From assembly GCF_027498035.1 (NCBI RefSeq), contig NZ_CP114978.1, forward strand, positions 3,410,001 through 3,474,000: 64,000 nucleotides of DNA, given 5' to 3'. A program made the position numbers and the translations under genes. The notes below the pieces were generated by a model that did not search any database, was not told the DNA's origin, and saw only the letters and a program-made list of their open reading frames with translations. Below are positions 16,841-25,799 of this stretch, piece by piece (the stretch's first letter is position 1; each line of letters begins with the position of its first letter). The stretch comes from Pseudoxanthomonas sp. Its GTDB lineage: Bacteria > Pseudomonadota > Gammaproteobacteria > Xanthomonadales > Xanthomonadaceae.

Positions 16841-17578
16841 ATGAGTGTTTCCCCGCCTCCTCCCCTCACGCCAGCTGCGGAGGTCGTTGGCCGCATGCGT
16901 TCGGAAGGCTATGTCGTGATCGACCGCGATGCGGTGTGTGCCCTGGCCAACTGCAATGCGGGCCAGCTTGCCGCGCTGGCATCGGACTGGAATGACCTGG
17001 CCGTCGATACCTATCTGCGTGATGGCGGCCGCTACCGTCGTCGCCGGCACGCTTGCTTCGTGCGCAATGCCGGCGCGTTGAAGCAGGTGCCACGGCGCGC
17101 GCACTGGCAGTCCGAGGATTACAACGCCCTGCACGGCGGCATGCACCGCTGGTTCGAGCCGGTGGCCGAGACGACGTTGGCGCATCCGGCGTGGTCGGGC
17201 CTGATCGAGGGATTCGGCAAGCTGTTTGCCGAGGTGTGCGGCCAGCCGCGCTGGTTCGTGGAGGCGCACCAGTTCCGCATCGATACGGCCGATGGCATCG
17301 GCCGGCCGACGCCGGAGGGTGCGCACCGTGATGGCGTGGATTTCGTGGTGGTGCTGCTGGTCGACCGGGTCGATATCAAGGGCGGCGAAACCCGTGTGTT
17401 CGAGGCCGATGGCACCCACGGGCAGCGCTTCACCCTGGGTCAGCCCTGGTCGGCACTGCTGCTGGACGACGCCCGGGTGATCCACGAATCCACCCCGATC
17501 CAGCCACTGGATGGCGCCGGCCATCGCGACACGCTGGTACTGACCTACCGCGCGGGGGCGTTCCAGGGCGAGGATTGA
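16841..17578 (+). CDS. 2OG-Fe(II) dioxygenase family protein
   Basis: 245 residues. The metal-binding HxD is in PEGAHRDGVDFV and the distal His in DDARVIHESTPI, with the 2-oxoglutarate Arg in HRDTLVLTYR, fitting the bacterial 2OG-Fe dioxygenase family that includes amino-acid hydroxylases. The ATG at 16841 is preferred; an upstream frame extension runs through the non-coding gap. The substrate is unknown. Confidence 0.72.
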   Translation: MSVSPPPPLTPAAEVVGRMRSEGYVVIDRDAVCALANCNAGQLAALASDWNDLAVDTYLRDGGRYRRRRHACFVRNAGALKQVPRRAHWQSEDYNALHGGMHRWFEPVAETTLAHPAWSGLIEGFGKLFAEVCGQPRWFVEAHQFRIDTADGIGRPTPEGAHRDGVDFVVVLLVDRVDIKGGETRVFEADGTHGQRFTLGQPWSALLLDDARVIHESTPIQPLDGAGHRDTLVLTYRAGAFQGED

Positions 17579-17647
17579 CGCCGGCCCCCCACCGCGCTGG
17601 TTACAATTGAAACGATGGCGCCACACGGCGCGCGCGGAGGCGTTGGA

Positions 17648-18637
17648 ATGAAGCTGGGTTCCCTGAAAGAAGGCGGCCGTGACGGCACGCTGATCGTGGT
17701 GTCGCGTGACCTGACCCGCGCCGTGCGCGCCAGCGGCATCGCGCCGACCCTGCAGCGGGCGCTGGATGACTGGTCCAGCCTGGCGCCGCGCCTGGCGGCG
17801 CTGTCCGATGCACTCAATGCCGACCAGGCCGATGGCAGCTTCGACCTGGACATCGCCCAATTGGCCTCGCCGTTGCCGCGGGCTTACGAATTCGTCGATG
17901 GCAGCGCCTACTTGGCGCACGTCGAGCGTGTGCGACGTGCGCGCGGGGCCGAAGTACCCGCCACCTTCTACACCGATCCGCTGATGTACCAGGCCACCAG
18001 TGCAGGCTTCCTGGGTCCGCGCGAGCCGATCCGCGTGGTCAGCGAGGGCTATGGCATCGACCTGGAAGCCGAGGTCGTGGTCGTGACCGACGACGTGCCG
18101 ATGGCGGTGGATGCGGCGCGGGCCGCGGCGCATATCCAGCTGGTCGGGCTGGTCAATGATGTCAGCCTGCGCAACCTGATCCCGGCCGAGCTGGCCAAGG
18201 GCTTTGGCTTCCTGCAGGCCAAGCCGCGCTCGGCGCTGTCGCCGGTGCTGGTCACGCCTGACGAACTGGGCCAGGCCTGGCAGGGCAACAAGTTGCACCT
18301 GGCCATGCGTACGCAGATCAACGGCGCCTGGTTCGGCGCGCCGGAAGCCGGCGAGGACATGCAGTTCGATTTCGCCCAGTTGATCGCCCATGCCGCGCGC
18401 ACCCGGCCGCTGGTGGCCGGGACGCTGGTGGGTTCGGGCACGATCGCCAACCACGACACCGGCAAGGGCGCCTCGTGCCTGGCCGAGCAGCGCACGGTGG
18501 AGACCCTGCGCGATGGCCAGGCCGTCACGCCGTTCCTGTCGTTTGGCGACACCGTGCGCATCGAGATGCTGGCGCGCGATGGAAGCACCATCTTCGGTGC
18601 CATCGAACAGTGGGTCGAGCGCCAGCCTTTGCCGTAA
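17648..18637 (+). CDS. fahA: fumarylacetoacetate hydrolase family protein
   Basis: 329 residues. MKLGSLKEGGRDGTLIVVSRD, then the Mg-binding acidic residues in EGYGIDLEAEVVVVTDDVP, LVGLVNDVSLRNLIP and GTLVGSGTIANHD, are typical of bacterial FAA hydrolases. With the maleylacetoacetate isomerase next door, the likely reaction is cleavage of fumarylacetoacetate to fumarate and acetoacetate, the last step of tyrosine/homogentisate breakdown. hmgA and hppD are not in view. AGGCGTTGGA precedes the ATG. Confidence 0.85.
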   Translation: MKLGSLKEGGRDGTLIVVSRDLTRAVRASGIAPTLQRALDDWSSLAPRLAALSDALNADQADGSFDLDIAQLASPLPRAYEFVDGSAYLAHVERVRRARGAEVPATFYTDPLMYQATSAGFLGPREPIRVVSEGYGIDLEAEVVVVTDDVPMAVDAARAAAHIQLVGLVNDVSLRNLIPAELAKGFGFLQAKPRSALSPVLVTPDELGQAWQGNKLHLAMRTQINGAWFGAPEAGEDMQFDFAQLIAHAARTRPLVAGTLVGSGTIANHDTGKGASCLAEQRTVETLRDGQAVTPFLSFGDTVRIEMLARDGSTIFGAIEQWVERQPLP

Positions 18638-18713
18638 CCGGCAGAGGTTCCACAATGCCGGACTGGGTGCCGCCGTCGCGGTGCCGCTTGCTCGCACCGA
18701 GGTTGTCCCGCGC

Positions 18714-19391
18714 ATGGCGGAGCTATTGCAGCTGTACTCCTACTGGCGTTCCAGTGCCGCCTATCGGGTCCGGATCGGGCTCAACCTCAAGCGGTTGCGC
18801 TACGCGCTGAAGCCGGTGCACCTGGTGCGCGATGGTGGACAACAGCACCACGACGCTTATGTGCAACTCAATCCGCAGCACCTGCTGCCGACGCTGCTGC
18901 ATGGCGGGCGGGTGATGCGCCAGTCGCTGGCGATCCTGGAGTACCTGGACGAAAGCTGGCCCGAACATCCACTGTTGCCGGCGACCGGGCGCGATCGGGC
19001 GCGCGTGCGCGCGCTGTCGCAGTTGGTGGCGATGGATATCCACCCACTGAACAACCTGCGCGTGCTGCGGTTCTTCGAAGAAGAATGGAGCGTGCCCCCG
19101 GTCGAGCGCGATGCCTGGGTCCGGCACTGGATCGCCGAAGGTTTCCAGGCCATGGAGACGCTGCTGGCCGACGACCCGGCCACTGGAACCTACTGCCATG
19201 GCGAAGTGCCCGGCATGGCCGACTGCTGCTTGGTGCCGCAGGTCTACAACGCACGCCGGTTCGGCGTGGACATGGCAGCCTATCCGACCATTGCCCGCGT
19301 CGAGCAAGCCTGCCTGCAGCTGCCGGCCTTCGCCCGGGCCAGCCCCGAACAGCAGCCGGATGCGCCGCAGGCCGCGGCCACCGGCATTTGA
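18714..19391 (+). CDS. maiA: maleylacetoacetate isomerase
   Basis: 225 residues, a zeta-class glutathione S-transferase. The active-site motif is LYSYWRSSAAYRVRIGLNLK (SSxxxR), with LNPQHLLPTLLHGG and QSLAILEYLDE in the thioredoxin-like domain and GEVPGMADCCLVPQVYNARR in the helical domain. It isomerises maleylacetoacetate to fumarylacetoacetate, feeding the hydrolase just upstream. Two intrinsic terminators follow. Confidence 0.9.
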   Translation: MAELLQLYSYWRSSAAYRVRIGLNLKRLRYALKPVHLVRDGGQQHHDAYVQLNPQHLLPTLLHGGRVMRQSLAILEYLDESWPEHPLLPATGRDRARVRALSQLVAMDIHPLNNLRVLRFFEEEWSVPPVERDAWVRHWIAEGFQAMETLLADDPATGTYCHGEVPGMADCCLVPQVYNARRFGVDMAAYPTIARVEQACLQLPAFARASPEQQPDAPQAAATGI

Positions 19392-19404
19392 GATCGCCAA
19401 CATG

Positions 19405-19428
19405 AAAAACGGCAGGACAGCCGTTTTT
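19405..19428 (+). terminator. intrinsic terminator after maiA
   Basis: AAAAACGGC and GCCGTTTTT form a 9-bp stem around a six-base loop and end in five Ts. It lies 13 bases after the maiA stop. Confidence 0.75.
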
Positions 19429-19474
19429 CACGGCGTAGCCGCCCGAAGGGTGGCGCACGTGGAGGTACGCCATG

Positions 19475-19502
19475 AAAAAGCCACCGCATGCGGTGGCTTT
19501 TT
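19475..19502. terminator. symmetric bidirectional terminator between maiA and pilU
   Basis: A perfect 28-base palindrome centred on GCATGC: AAAAAGCCACC / GGTGGCTTTTT. The A and T tails let it stop transcription from both sides, maiA (+) and pilU (-). Confidence 0.85.
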
Positions 19503-19520
19503 TGCTTCACCCCATCGCGT

Positions 19521-20654
19521 TCAGCCGAAGCCGTGGGTGATGTTGGGCGAGGCGTTTTCGTACATGTCCGCGTATGGGTCGTGTTCGCCCGATGAGCCTT
19601 CTGACAGGCGGAACTTCAGCGCCAGGCCGTCGCGTGAATCGGCTGCGCGCAGCGCTTCCTCCTGCGCGATCCTGCCTTCCTTGACCATGCGGAACAGGCA
19701 CTGGTCGAAGGATTCCATGCCGTCTTCGAGCGACTCTTCCATGGCCTGCTTGATCTCGTGGATCTGGCCGCGGCGCAGCAGGTCGCGGATCACGGGGGTG
19801 TTGATCAGCACTTCGGCTGCCGGGATGCGGCGGCCGTCCACGCCCTTGACCAGGCGCTGGGACACCACCGCGCGCAGGTTCAGCGCCAGGTTCATCAGCA
19901 CGTTCTTGTGCGCGGTTTCCGGGAAGAAGTTGAGGATGCGCTCGATGGTCTGGTCGGCGTTGTTGGAGTGCAGCGTGGCCAGGCACAGGTGGCCGGTTTC
20001 GGCGAAGGCGATCGCGGCCTCCATCGTGGTGGCATCCAGGATCTCGCCGATCAGGATCACGTCCGGTGCCTCGCGCATGGCGTTCTTCAGCGCGTTTTGG
20101 AAGGCGTGGGTGTCCAGGCCGACCTCACGCTGGTTCACGATCGACTGCTTGTGCTTGTGCAGGTACTCGATCGGATCCTCGATGGTGAGGATGTGGCCGG
20201 TGGTGCTGGAGTTGCGGAAATCGATCATCGAGGCCAGCGAGGTGGACTTGCCCGAGCCGGTCGAGCCGACCAGCAGCACCAGCCCGCGCGGGGTCATGAT
20301 GATGTCCTTCAGTACCTGCGGCAGCTGCAGTTCCTCGATGCTGGGGATCCGGCTGCGGATGGCGCGGATGACCATGCCCACTTCGCCGCGCTGCTTGAAC
20401 ACATTCACGCGGAAACGCCCGGCGTCGGCCAGGGCCACGGCGATGTTGAGCTCCAGGTCGCGCTCGAACTGCGGCACCTGGCCTTCGTCCATCAGCGAAT
20501 AGGCGATCTTCTTGACCATGCCGGGCGGCAGGCCCGTGTTACCCAGCGGGTAGAGCTTGCCTTCGATCTTGATATAGACGGGCGCGCCGGTGGTCAGGAA
20601 CATGTCCGACGCGTTCTTTTCCGTCATCAGCTTGAGGAAATAGCCGATGTCCAT
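19521..20654 (-). CDS. pilU: type IV pilus retraction ATPase PilU
   Basis: 377 residues. MDIGYFLKLMTEKNASDMFLT, the Walker A GSTGSGKST, the His box ATLHSNNADQTIERI and the Asp box HILTIEDPIEYLH define a PilT/PilU retraction motor; length and FAETGHLCLATLHSNN fit PilU. The Walker B region reads IGEILDATTMEAA, where many PilT proteins have GExRD, so the usual Arg is Leu here. pilT is not adjacent. The start at 20654 matches the family; the longer upstream frame is not supported. Confidence 0.9.
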   Translation of the reverse strand: MDIGYFLKLMTEKNASDMFLTTGAPVYIKIEGKLYPLGNTGLPPGMVKKIAYSLMDEGQVPQFERDLELNIAVALADAGRFRVNVFKQRGEVGMVIRAIRSRIPSIEELQLPQVLKDIIMTPRGLVLLVGSTGSGKSTSLASMIDFRNSSTTGHILTIEDPIEYLHKHKQSIVNQREVGLDTHAFQNALKNAMREAPDVILIGEILDATTMEAAIAFAETGHLCLATLHSNNADQTIERILNFFPETAHKNVLMNLALNLRAVVSQRLVKGVDGRRIPAAEVLINTPVIRDLLRRGQIHEIKQAMEESLEDGMESFDQCLFRMVKEGRIAQEEALRAADSRDGLALKFRLSEGSSGEHDPYADMYENASPNITHGFG

Positions 20655-20752
20655 GATGAGCCCCTGCTGGCTGATGCGCCCGCGCACATTGCAAGTACGG
20701 CGTGAGCGTGACGACAATGGTCGCGGATTCCCCTTGAACGCCGCGTACTCAG

Positions 20753-21142
20753 ATGATTCGTAGCTTCGCACAATTCCCAGGGCTGCTGTGTGCGGCCTGC
20801 CTGGCCTTCGCGGCCATCTCCACTGCCGATGCGCAGGAAGCTGCCGTTGCCGAGCTGGCCTCGGCACAGGCGGCGGTCCAGCGGGCCACCGATGCCGATG
20901 CCGACCAGTACGCACCGGACCTGATCCAGGCCGCGCGCGACAAGGTGTCGCAGGCGCAGGCGCTCACCGAAACCCGCAGTGGTCGCAAGCAGGCGCCGCA
21001 GGTGGCGCTGCAGGCGCAGGCCGATGCCGACCTGGCGCGCGCGCGCAGCGAGCAGGCCACCGTCCAGGCCAAGCTGGCCCAGGAACAGTCCGAGATCGAC
21101 CGCCTACGCAAAGCCCTCAACCTGCCGGAGGGCACGCCATGA
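20753..21142 (+). CDS. DUF4398-domain periplasmic protein
   Basis: 129 residues. A signal peptide (LLCAACLAFAAISTADAQ) precedes a helical, Ala/Gln-rich segment (AELASAQAAVQRATDADAD, PDLIQAARDKVSQAQAL) typical of DUF4398, which is usually found next to OmpA-like proteins. It overlaps the next gene by four bases. The role is unknown; a coiled-coil partner of the OmpA-like product in the envelope is plausible. Confidence 0.7.
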   Translation: MIRSFAQFPGLLCAACLAFAAISTADAQEAAVAELASAQAAVQRATDADADQYAPDLIQAARDKVSQAQALTETRSGRKQAPQVALQAQADADLARARSEQATVQAKLAQEQSEIDRLRKALNLPEGTP

Positions 21143-22021
21143 CGCTGCATCGTTCGCTTGCCCTGGCGGTCCTGTTGTCGCTGGCGGGACCCGCGTTCGC
21201 GGCCGATGACGCCGTGCTGGCCCAGTTGAATGCCCGCCTGTCGGCGCTGGACAACAATCCGCAGCTGCGCGAGCAAGGCGCCTACGAGCGTCTGCAGGCC
21301 ATGCAGGCCATCACGCGCTATGCCGACGCCAAGCGCAGCGAGCGCGATAGCGCGCTCTACGTGGCCCAGCGCCGGGTCGAGATCGCCGAGGTTGCGGCGC
21401 AGACGGCGGCGGACAACCGCCAGGTCAACACGCTGGACCAGACCCGCAACGCGCTGCTGCTGGAGGCCAGTCGCCGCGAGACCGCCCGGGTCCGCCAGGA
21501 GGCCGAGCGCCTGCGCGTGCAGCAGCAGATCCAGGCCGAGGAAGACGAGCGCGTGCGCCAGCAGGCTGAGGCCGAGGCGGCCGCCCAGGCGGACCAGATC
21601 CTGACCAGTGCGACCGGTACCCAGCAGGCCAAGCTGTCCGCGGCCCGCCAGAAGGATTGCCTCGCTGGCCCGCCAGGAGGCCGAGCTGGTGTCCGGCGCC
21701 AAGCTGCCCAAGTCCAGCTTCACCGCCGATGGCGCCGAGACCTTCGTCTTGCCAGCCAGCATGTTCGATGCGGGCAAGGCCGGCCTGTCGGCCACCGGTA
21801 AGTCTGCCGTGCAGGCCCTGGCGGCCTACATGGATGCCACCAAGGGCGCCAAGCTGCGCGTGGATGGCTACGGCGACAAGCAGGTTCCGGGGGCTCGCCG
21901 CTCGGCCGCAGTGCGTGCTGCGCTCATCGCCGCTGGTGTGCCCAAGGCCCGGGCCAGCGATGGCGGGGGCAAGGGTGCCGGGACCAAGGGGCAGGCGGCA
22001 GTGGTCACTGTTACGCTTTAA
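21139..22021 (+). CDS. OmpA-family envelope protein, frameshifted
   Basis: The N-terminal part has a signal peptide (LALAVLLSLAGPAFAAD) and a long Arg/Glu/Gln-rich coiled coil up to about residue 170. The C-terminal OmpA-like peptidoglycan-binding domain (FVLPASMFDAGKAGLSATGK, LRVDGYGD, GARRSAAVRAALIAAGV) is encoded one base out of phase. Removing one T from the pair at 21657-21658 joins AARQKD to ASLARQEAELVSGAKLPKSS and gives about 293 residues. As written, the first frame ends at 21801 with a non-homologous tail. Sequencing error or real mutation cannot be told apart here. Confidence 0.75.
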
Positions 22022-22355
22022 ATTTTCGTTAAAAATCAGGCATCTATCTGGATTTTGTGCCAAGGATCGCGATCCGGTTGCGATCTGATCAACGGCTTGC
22101 CGGATTGCTGTACGAATGCCTTCCTGGACCCTTGTCGGTCCGCTGGGGCAGGAGTAGGGTCATATCCCCAGGCGGGTCGTGAAAGACCGCCTGGATTGAC
22201 GGAGACGCCGCGCCAATGAAGCCGATGCCCGACCCAATCCAGCAACCGCACAACGTCCGTCCCGGGCGTCGGTTCGGTGATCCGGTGTTCCCCCACGCCA
22301 CGCCCTGCGCCGTTGTCCGGCCGGGGCGTTTGCATTTCAGCTGAAGGAGACTCCC
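22022..22355 (+). other. 334-base non-coding gap with one strong hairpin
   Basis: No credible gene on either strand. CCAGGCGGGTC (22168-22178) pairs with GACCGCCTGG (22185-22194) around a GTGAAA loop with one bulged G. The remaining sequence is GC-rich without recognisable boxes. It may hold the promoter and a long leader of the following small gene, or a small RNA. Confidence 0.4.
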
Positions 22356-22574
22356 ATGTTTGAAGGGCAACCACAGTCCGAAATCGAGGCAATGATCAAG
22401 ACCGATCCAGAGTTCAAGCACCTTTACCAGCGCCATCGCAAGCTCGACAAGAAAGTCACTGACGCCGAGCTTGGCGTCCTTCCCATCGGCGAAGCCACCC
22501 TCGGACAGATGAAACGGGAAAAGCTCCTGGCCAAGCAGCGCCTGCTGCGCAAGTACGAGGCAGCGCCGCACTGA
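22356..22574 (+). CDS. DUF465 (YdcH-like) small helical protein
   Basis: 72 residues: EIEAMIKTDPEFKHLYQRHRK, LDKKVTDAELG and LGQMKREKLLAKQRLLRKYE. This is the two-helix coiled-coil pattern of the DUF465/YdcH family, widespread and of unknown function. GAAGGAGA lies seven bases before the ATG. It appears monocistronic. Confidence 0.8.
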   Translation: MFEGQPQSEIEAMIKTDPEFKHLYQRHRKLDKKVTDAELGVLPIGEATLGQMKREKLLAKQRLLRKYEAAPH

Positions 22575-22585
22575 CGTTCGCAGTC

Positions 22586-22674
22586 GCGGGTGCCGGTACT
22601 TTCCTCGTCGGGATACCGGCATCCGCGCAATTGTTTCCCCGCCAGCGGCGGTCCTGATCGGGCCGCCGTTGGCG
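22586..22674. repeat. two large hairpins downstream of the DUF465 gene
   Basis: GCGGGTGCCGGTA (22586-22598) pairs with TACCGGCATCCGC (22614-22626), and CGCCAGCGGCGG (from 22640) pairs with CCGCCGTTGGCG (to 22674). Neither has a T-run. They may be transcript-end structures or degenerate palindromic repeats. Confidence 0.5.
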
Positions 22675-22770
22675 TATCAGGGCCTTTCACCCCGGGTCAT
22701 GAGCGCCTGAACAGACCTTGATGGCGGCAATGCCATAATCGCCGACCCCAATGACGAGCGTGCCTCCCGC

Positions 22771-24147
<1,377 letters not shown>

Positions 24148-24182
24148 CGCGCATTCAGTTTTAAATTCAGAGGCTTGCGCAT

Positions 24183-24196
24183 GTCACCCCGGTGAC
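24183..24196. promoter_or_regulatory. palindrome in the metB promoter region
   Basis: GTCACC and GGTGAC flank CC. A TAGAAT box (24204-24209) lies seven bases downstream, so the palindrome would fall in the -35/spacer region of a metB promoter. It resembles neither the MetJ nor the MetR consensus; the regulator is unknown. Confidence 0.35.
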
Positions 24197-24236
24197 GGCG
24201 CTGCTAGAATCCAGACCGCACTAACGGAAGTCCTTC

Positions 24237-25424
24237 ATGTCCGAACATACTCGCGGGAGCCAGGACGGCGACAGCACCCTGGCTCTGGCGACGCTTGCCA
24301 TCCATGGCGGGCAGTCCCCCGATCCAAGCACCGGGGCGGTGATGCCGCCCATCTATGCCACCTCGACCTACGCCCAGCGCAGTCCGGGTGAGCACACTGG
24401 CTTCGAATACAGCCGCACGCAGAACCCGACCCGGTTCGCGTACGAGCGCTGCGTGGCCGCATTGGAAGGCGGCAGCCGTGGCTACGCATTTGCCTCCGGC
24501 ATGGCGGCCACTGCGACCGTGCTGGAGCTGCTGGACAGCGGCAGCCACGTCATCGCCATGGACGACCTGTACGGCGGCAGTTACCGGTTGTTCGAGCGCG
24601 TGCGCAAGCGCAGTGCGGGGCTGGACTTCGGCTTCGTCGACCTGACCGATCCGGCTGCGTTCGAGGCGGCGATCACGCCGAATACAAAGATGGTCTGGAT
24701 CGAAACGCCGACCAATCCGATGCTCAAGATCGTGGACATCGCTGCGATCGCCGACATCGCGCACAAGCACGGCCTGCTGGTGGTGGTCGACAACACCTTC
24801 GCCTCGCCGATGCTGCAGCGCCCGCTGGGCCTGGGCGCCGACATCGTGGTGCACTCGGCCACCAAGTACCTCAATGGCCACTCGGATATGGTCGGTGGCA
24901 TCGCAGTCGTCGGTGCCGATACCGAGCTGGCCGAGCAACTCGCGTTCCTGCAGAACTCCGCCGGCGCGGTGCAGGGCCCGTTCGACAGCTTCCTCGCCCT
25001 GCGTGGACTGAAGACCCTGCATCTGCGCATGAAGGCGCATTGCGACAACGCACTGGCACTGGCGCAGTGGCTGGAAACCCACGATGCCGTTTCGAAAGTG
25101 ATCTACCCCGGCCTGGCTTCGCACCCGCAGCACGCGTTGGCTGTGAAGCAGATGACCGGCTTCGGCGGCATCATCTCGTTCGAACTCAAGGGCGGCGCCG
25201 AGGCAGCCAAACGGTTCTGCGAAAAGACCCAGCTGTTCACCCTGGCCGAATCCCTCGGCGGCGTGGAAAGCCTCGTCAACGTCCCGGCGCTGATGACCCA
25301 CGCCTCCATTCCCGTCGAGCGCCGGGCCCGGCTTGGCATCAGCGATGGGCTGGTGCGGTTGAGTGTGGGGGTGGAGGATATGGCGGATCTGATGGCGGAC
25401 CTGATGCATGCACTTGGGCGTTGA
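24237..25424 (+). CDS. metB: cystathionine gamma-synthase / gamma-lyase
   Basis: 395 residues of the Cys/Met PLP family. TLAIHGGQSPDPSTGAVMPP, YSRTQNPTRFAYERC, DDLYGGSYRLFERV and the PLP lysine K210 in HSATKYLNGHSD are clear. Next to cystathionine beta-synthase the lyase direction is also possible; the sequence does not decide. In Xanthomonas this gene marks one boundary of the O-antigen locus, and the glycosyltransferase genes begin 60 bases after its stop. Confidence 0.88.
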   Translation: MSEHTRGSQDGDSTLALATLAIHGGQSPDPSTGAVMPPIYATSTYAQRSPGEHTGFEYSRTQNPTRFAYERCVAALEGGSRGYAFASGMAATATVLELLDSGSHVIAMDDLYGGSYRLFERVRKRSAGLDFGFVDLTDPAAFEAAITPNTKMVWIETPTNPMLKIVDIAAIADIAHKHGLLVVVDNTFASPMLQRPLGLGADIVVHSATKYLNGHSDMVGGIAVVGADTELAEQLAFLQNSAGAVQGPFDSFLALRGLKTLHLRMKAHCDNALALAQWLETHDAVSKVIYPGLASHPQHALAVKQMTGFGGIISFELKGGAEAAKRFCEKTQLFTLAESLGGVESLVNVPALMTHASIPVERRARLGISDGLVRLSVGVEDMADLMADLMHALGR

Positions 25425-25484
25425 ATTCGCTGATCTTTTCTGTCTCGCAGTGTTCTTGCGTCGGGAATCGGAGAGGTCGGTCTC

Positions 25485-25796
25485 ATGAATGCCCCAGGGA
25501 TTGACGTCAAGCAGCGGCGTGGGAGCGTTCGTGCATGGCTGGCTGCGGGCATGCGTTACGTGTTGCTGCGTCCGCGACTGAAGGCGGGGATATTGCGCCT
25601 GTTGTCGATTAATCCCGGCATGCTCATGACGATCAAGCGCTTTGGCGTACGTATCGGGTTGGCTCATGTCATGGGTCATGGGCACCTGGCAATCAGTGGC
25701 CGGAGGAGTGACCTCGCTGGACAGGGACGGCTTTCCGCACGAGGTGCGAATATTTATGACGAGCTGCGCAAGGCCATGATCGCGAAGGAGGGCTGA
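25485..25796 (+). CDS. small protein at the head of the O-antigen locus, function unknown
   Basis: 103 residues, strongly basic. VRAWLAAGMRYVLLRPRLKAGILRLL and a Gly/Arg-rich middle (GHGHLAISGRRSDLAGQGRL) suggest an amphipathic, membrane-associating N-terminus, with a short helix at the end (IYDELRKAMIAKEG). GGAGAGG precedes the ATG. It is followed after three bases by the first large glycosyltransferase and is probably co-translated with it. I do not recognise a family. Confidence 0.6.
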   Translation: MNAPGIDVKQRRGSVRAWLAAGMRYVLLRPRLKAGILRLLSINPGMLMTIKRFGVRIGLAHVMGHGHLAISGRRSDLAGQGRLSARGANIYDELRKAMIAKEG

Positions 25797-25799
25797 GGC

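Noticed and set aside
16817..18715. A 632-residue open frame on the minus strand across the dioxygenase and fumarylacetoacetate hydrolase genes
   Set aside because: Shadow of two well-supported plus-strand genes; composition is His/Arg/Gln-rich with no domain, as expected from GC-rich antisense DNA.
24148..24236. SAM or cobalamin riboswitch ahead of metB
   Set aside because: The gap is only about 90 bases and has no kink-turn, B12 box or other known core.
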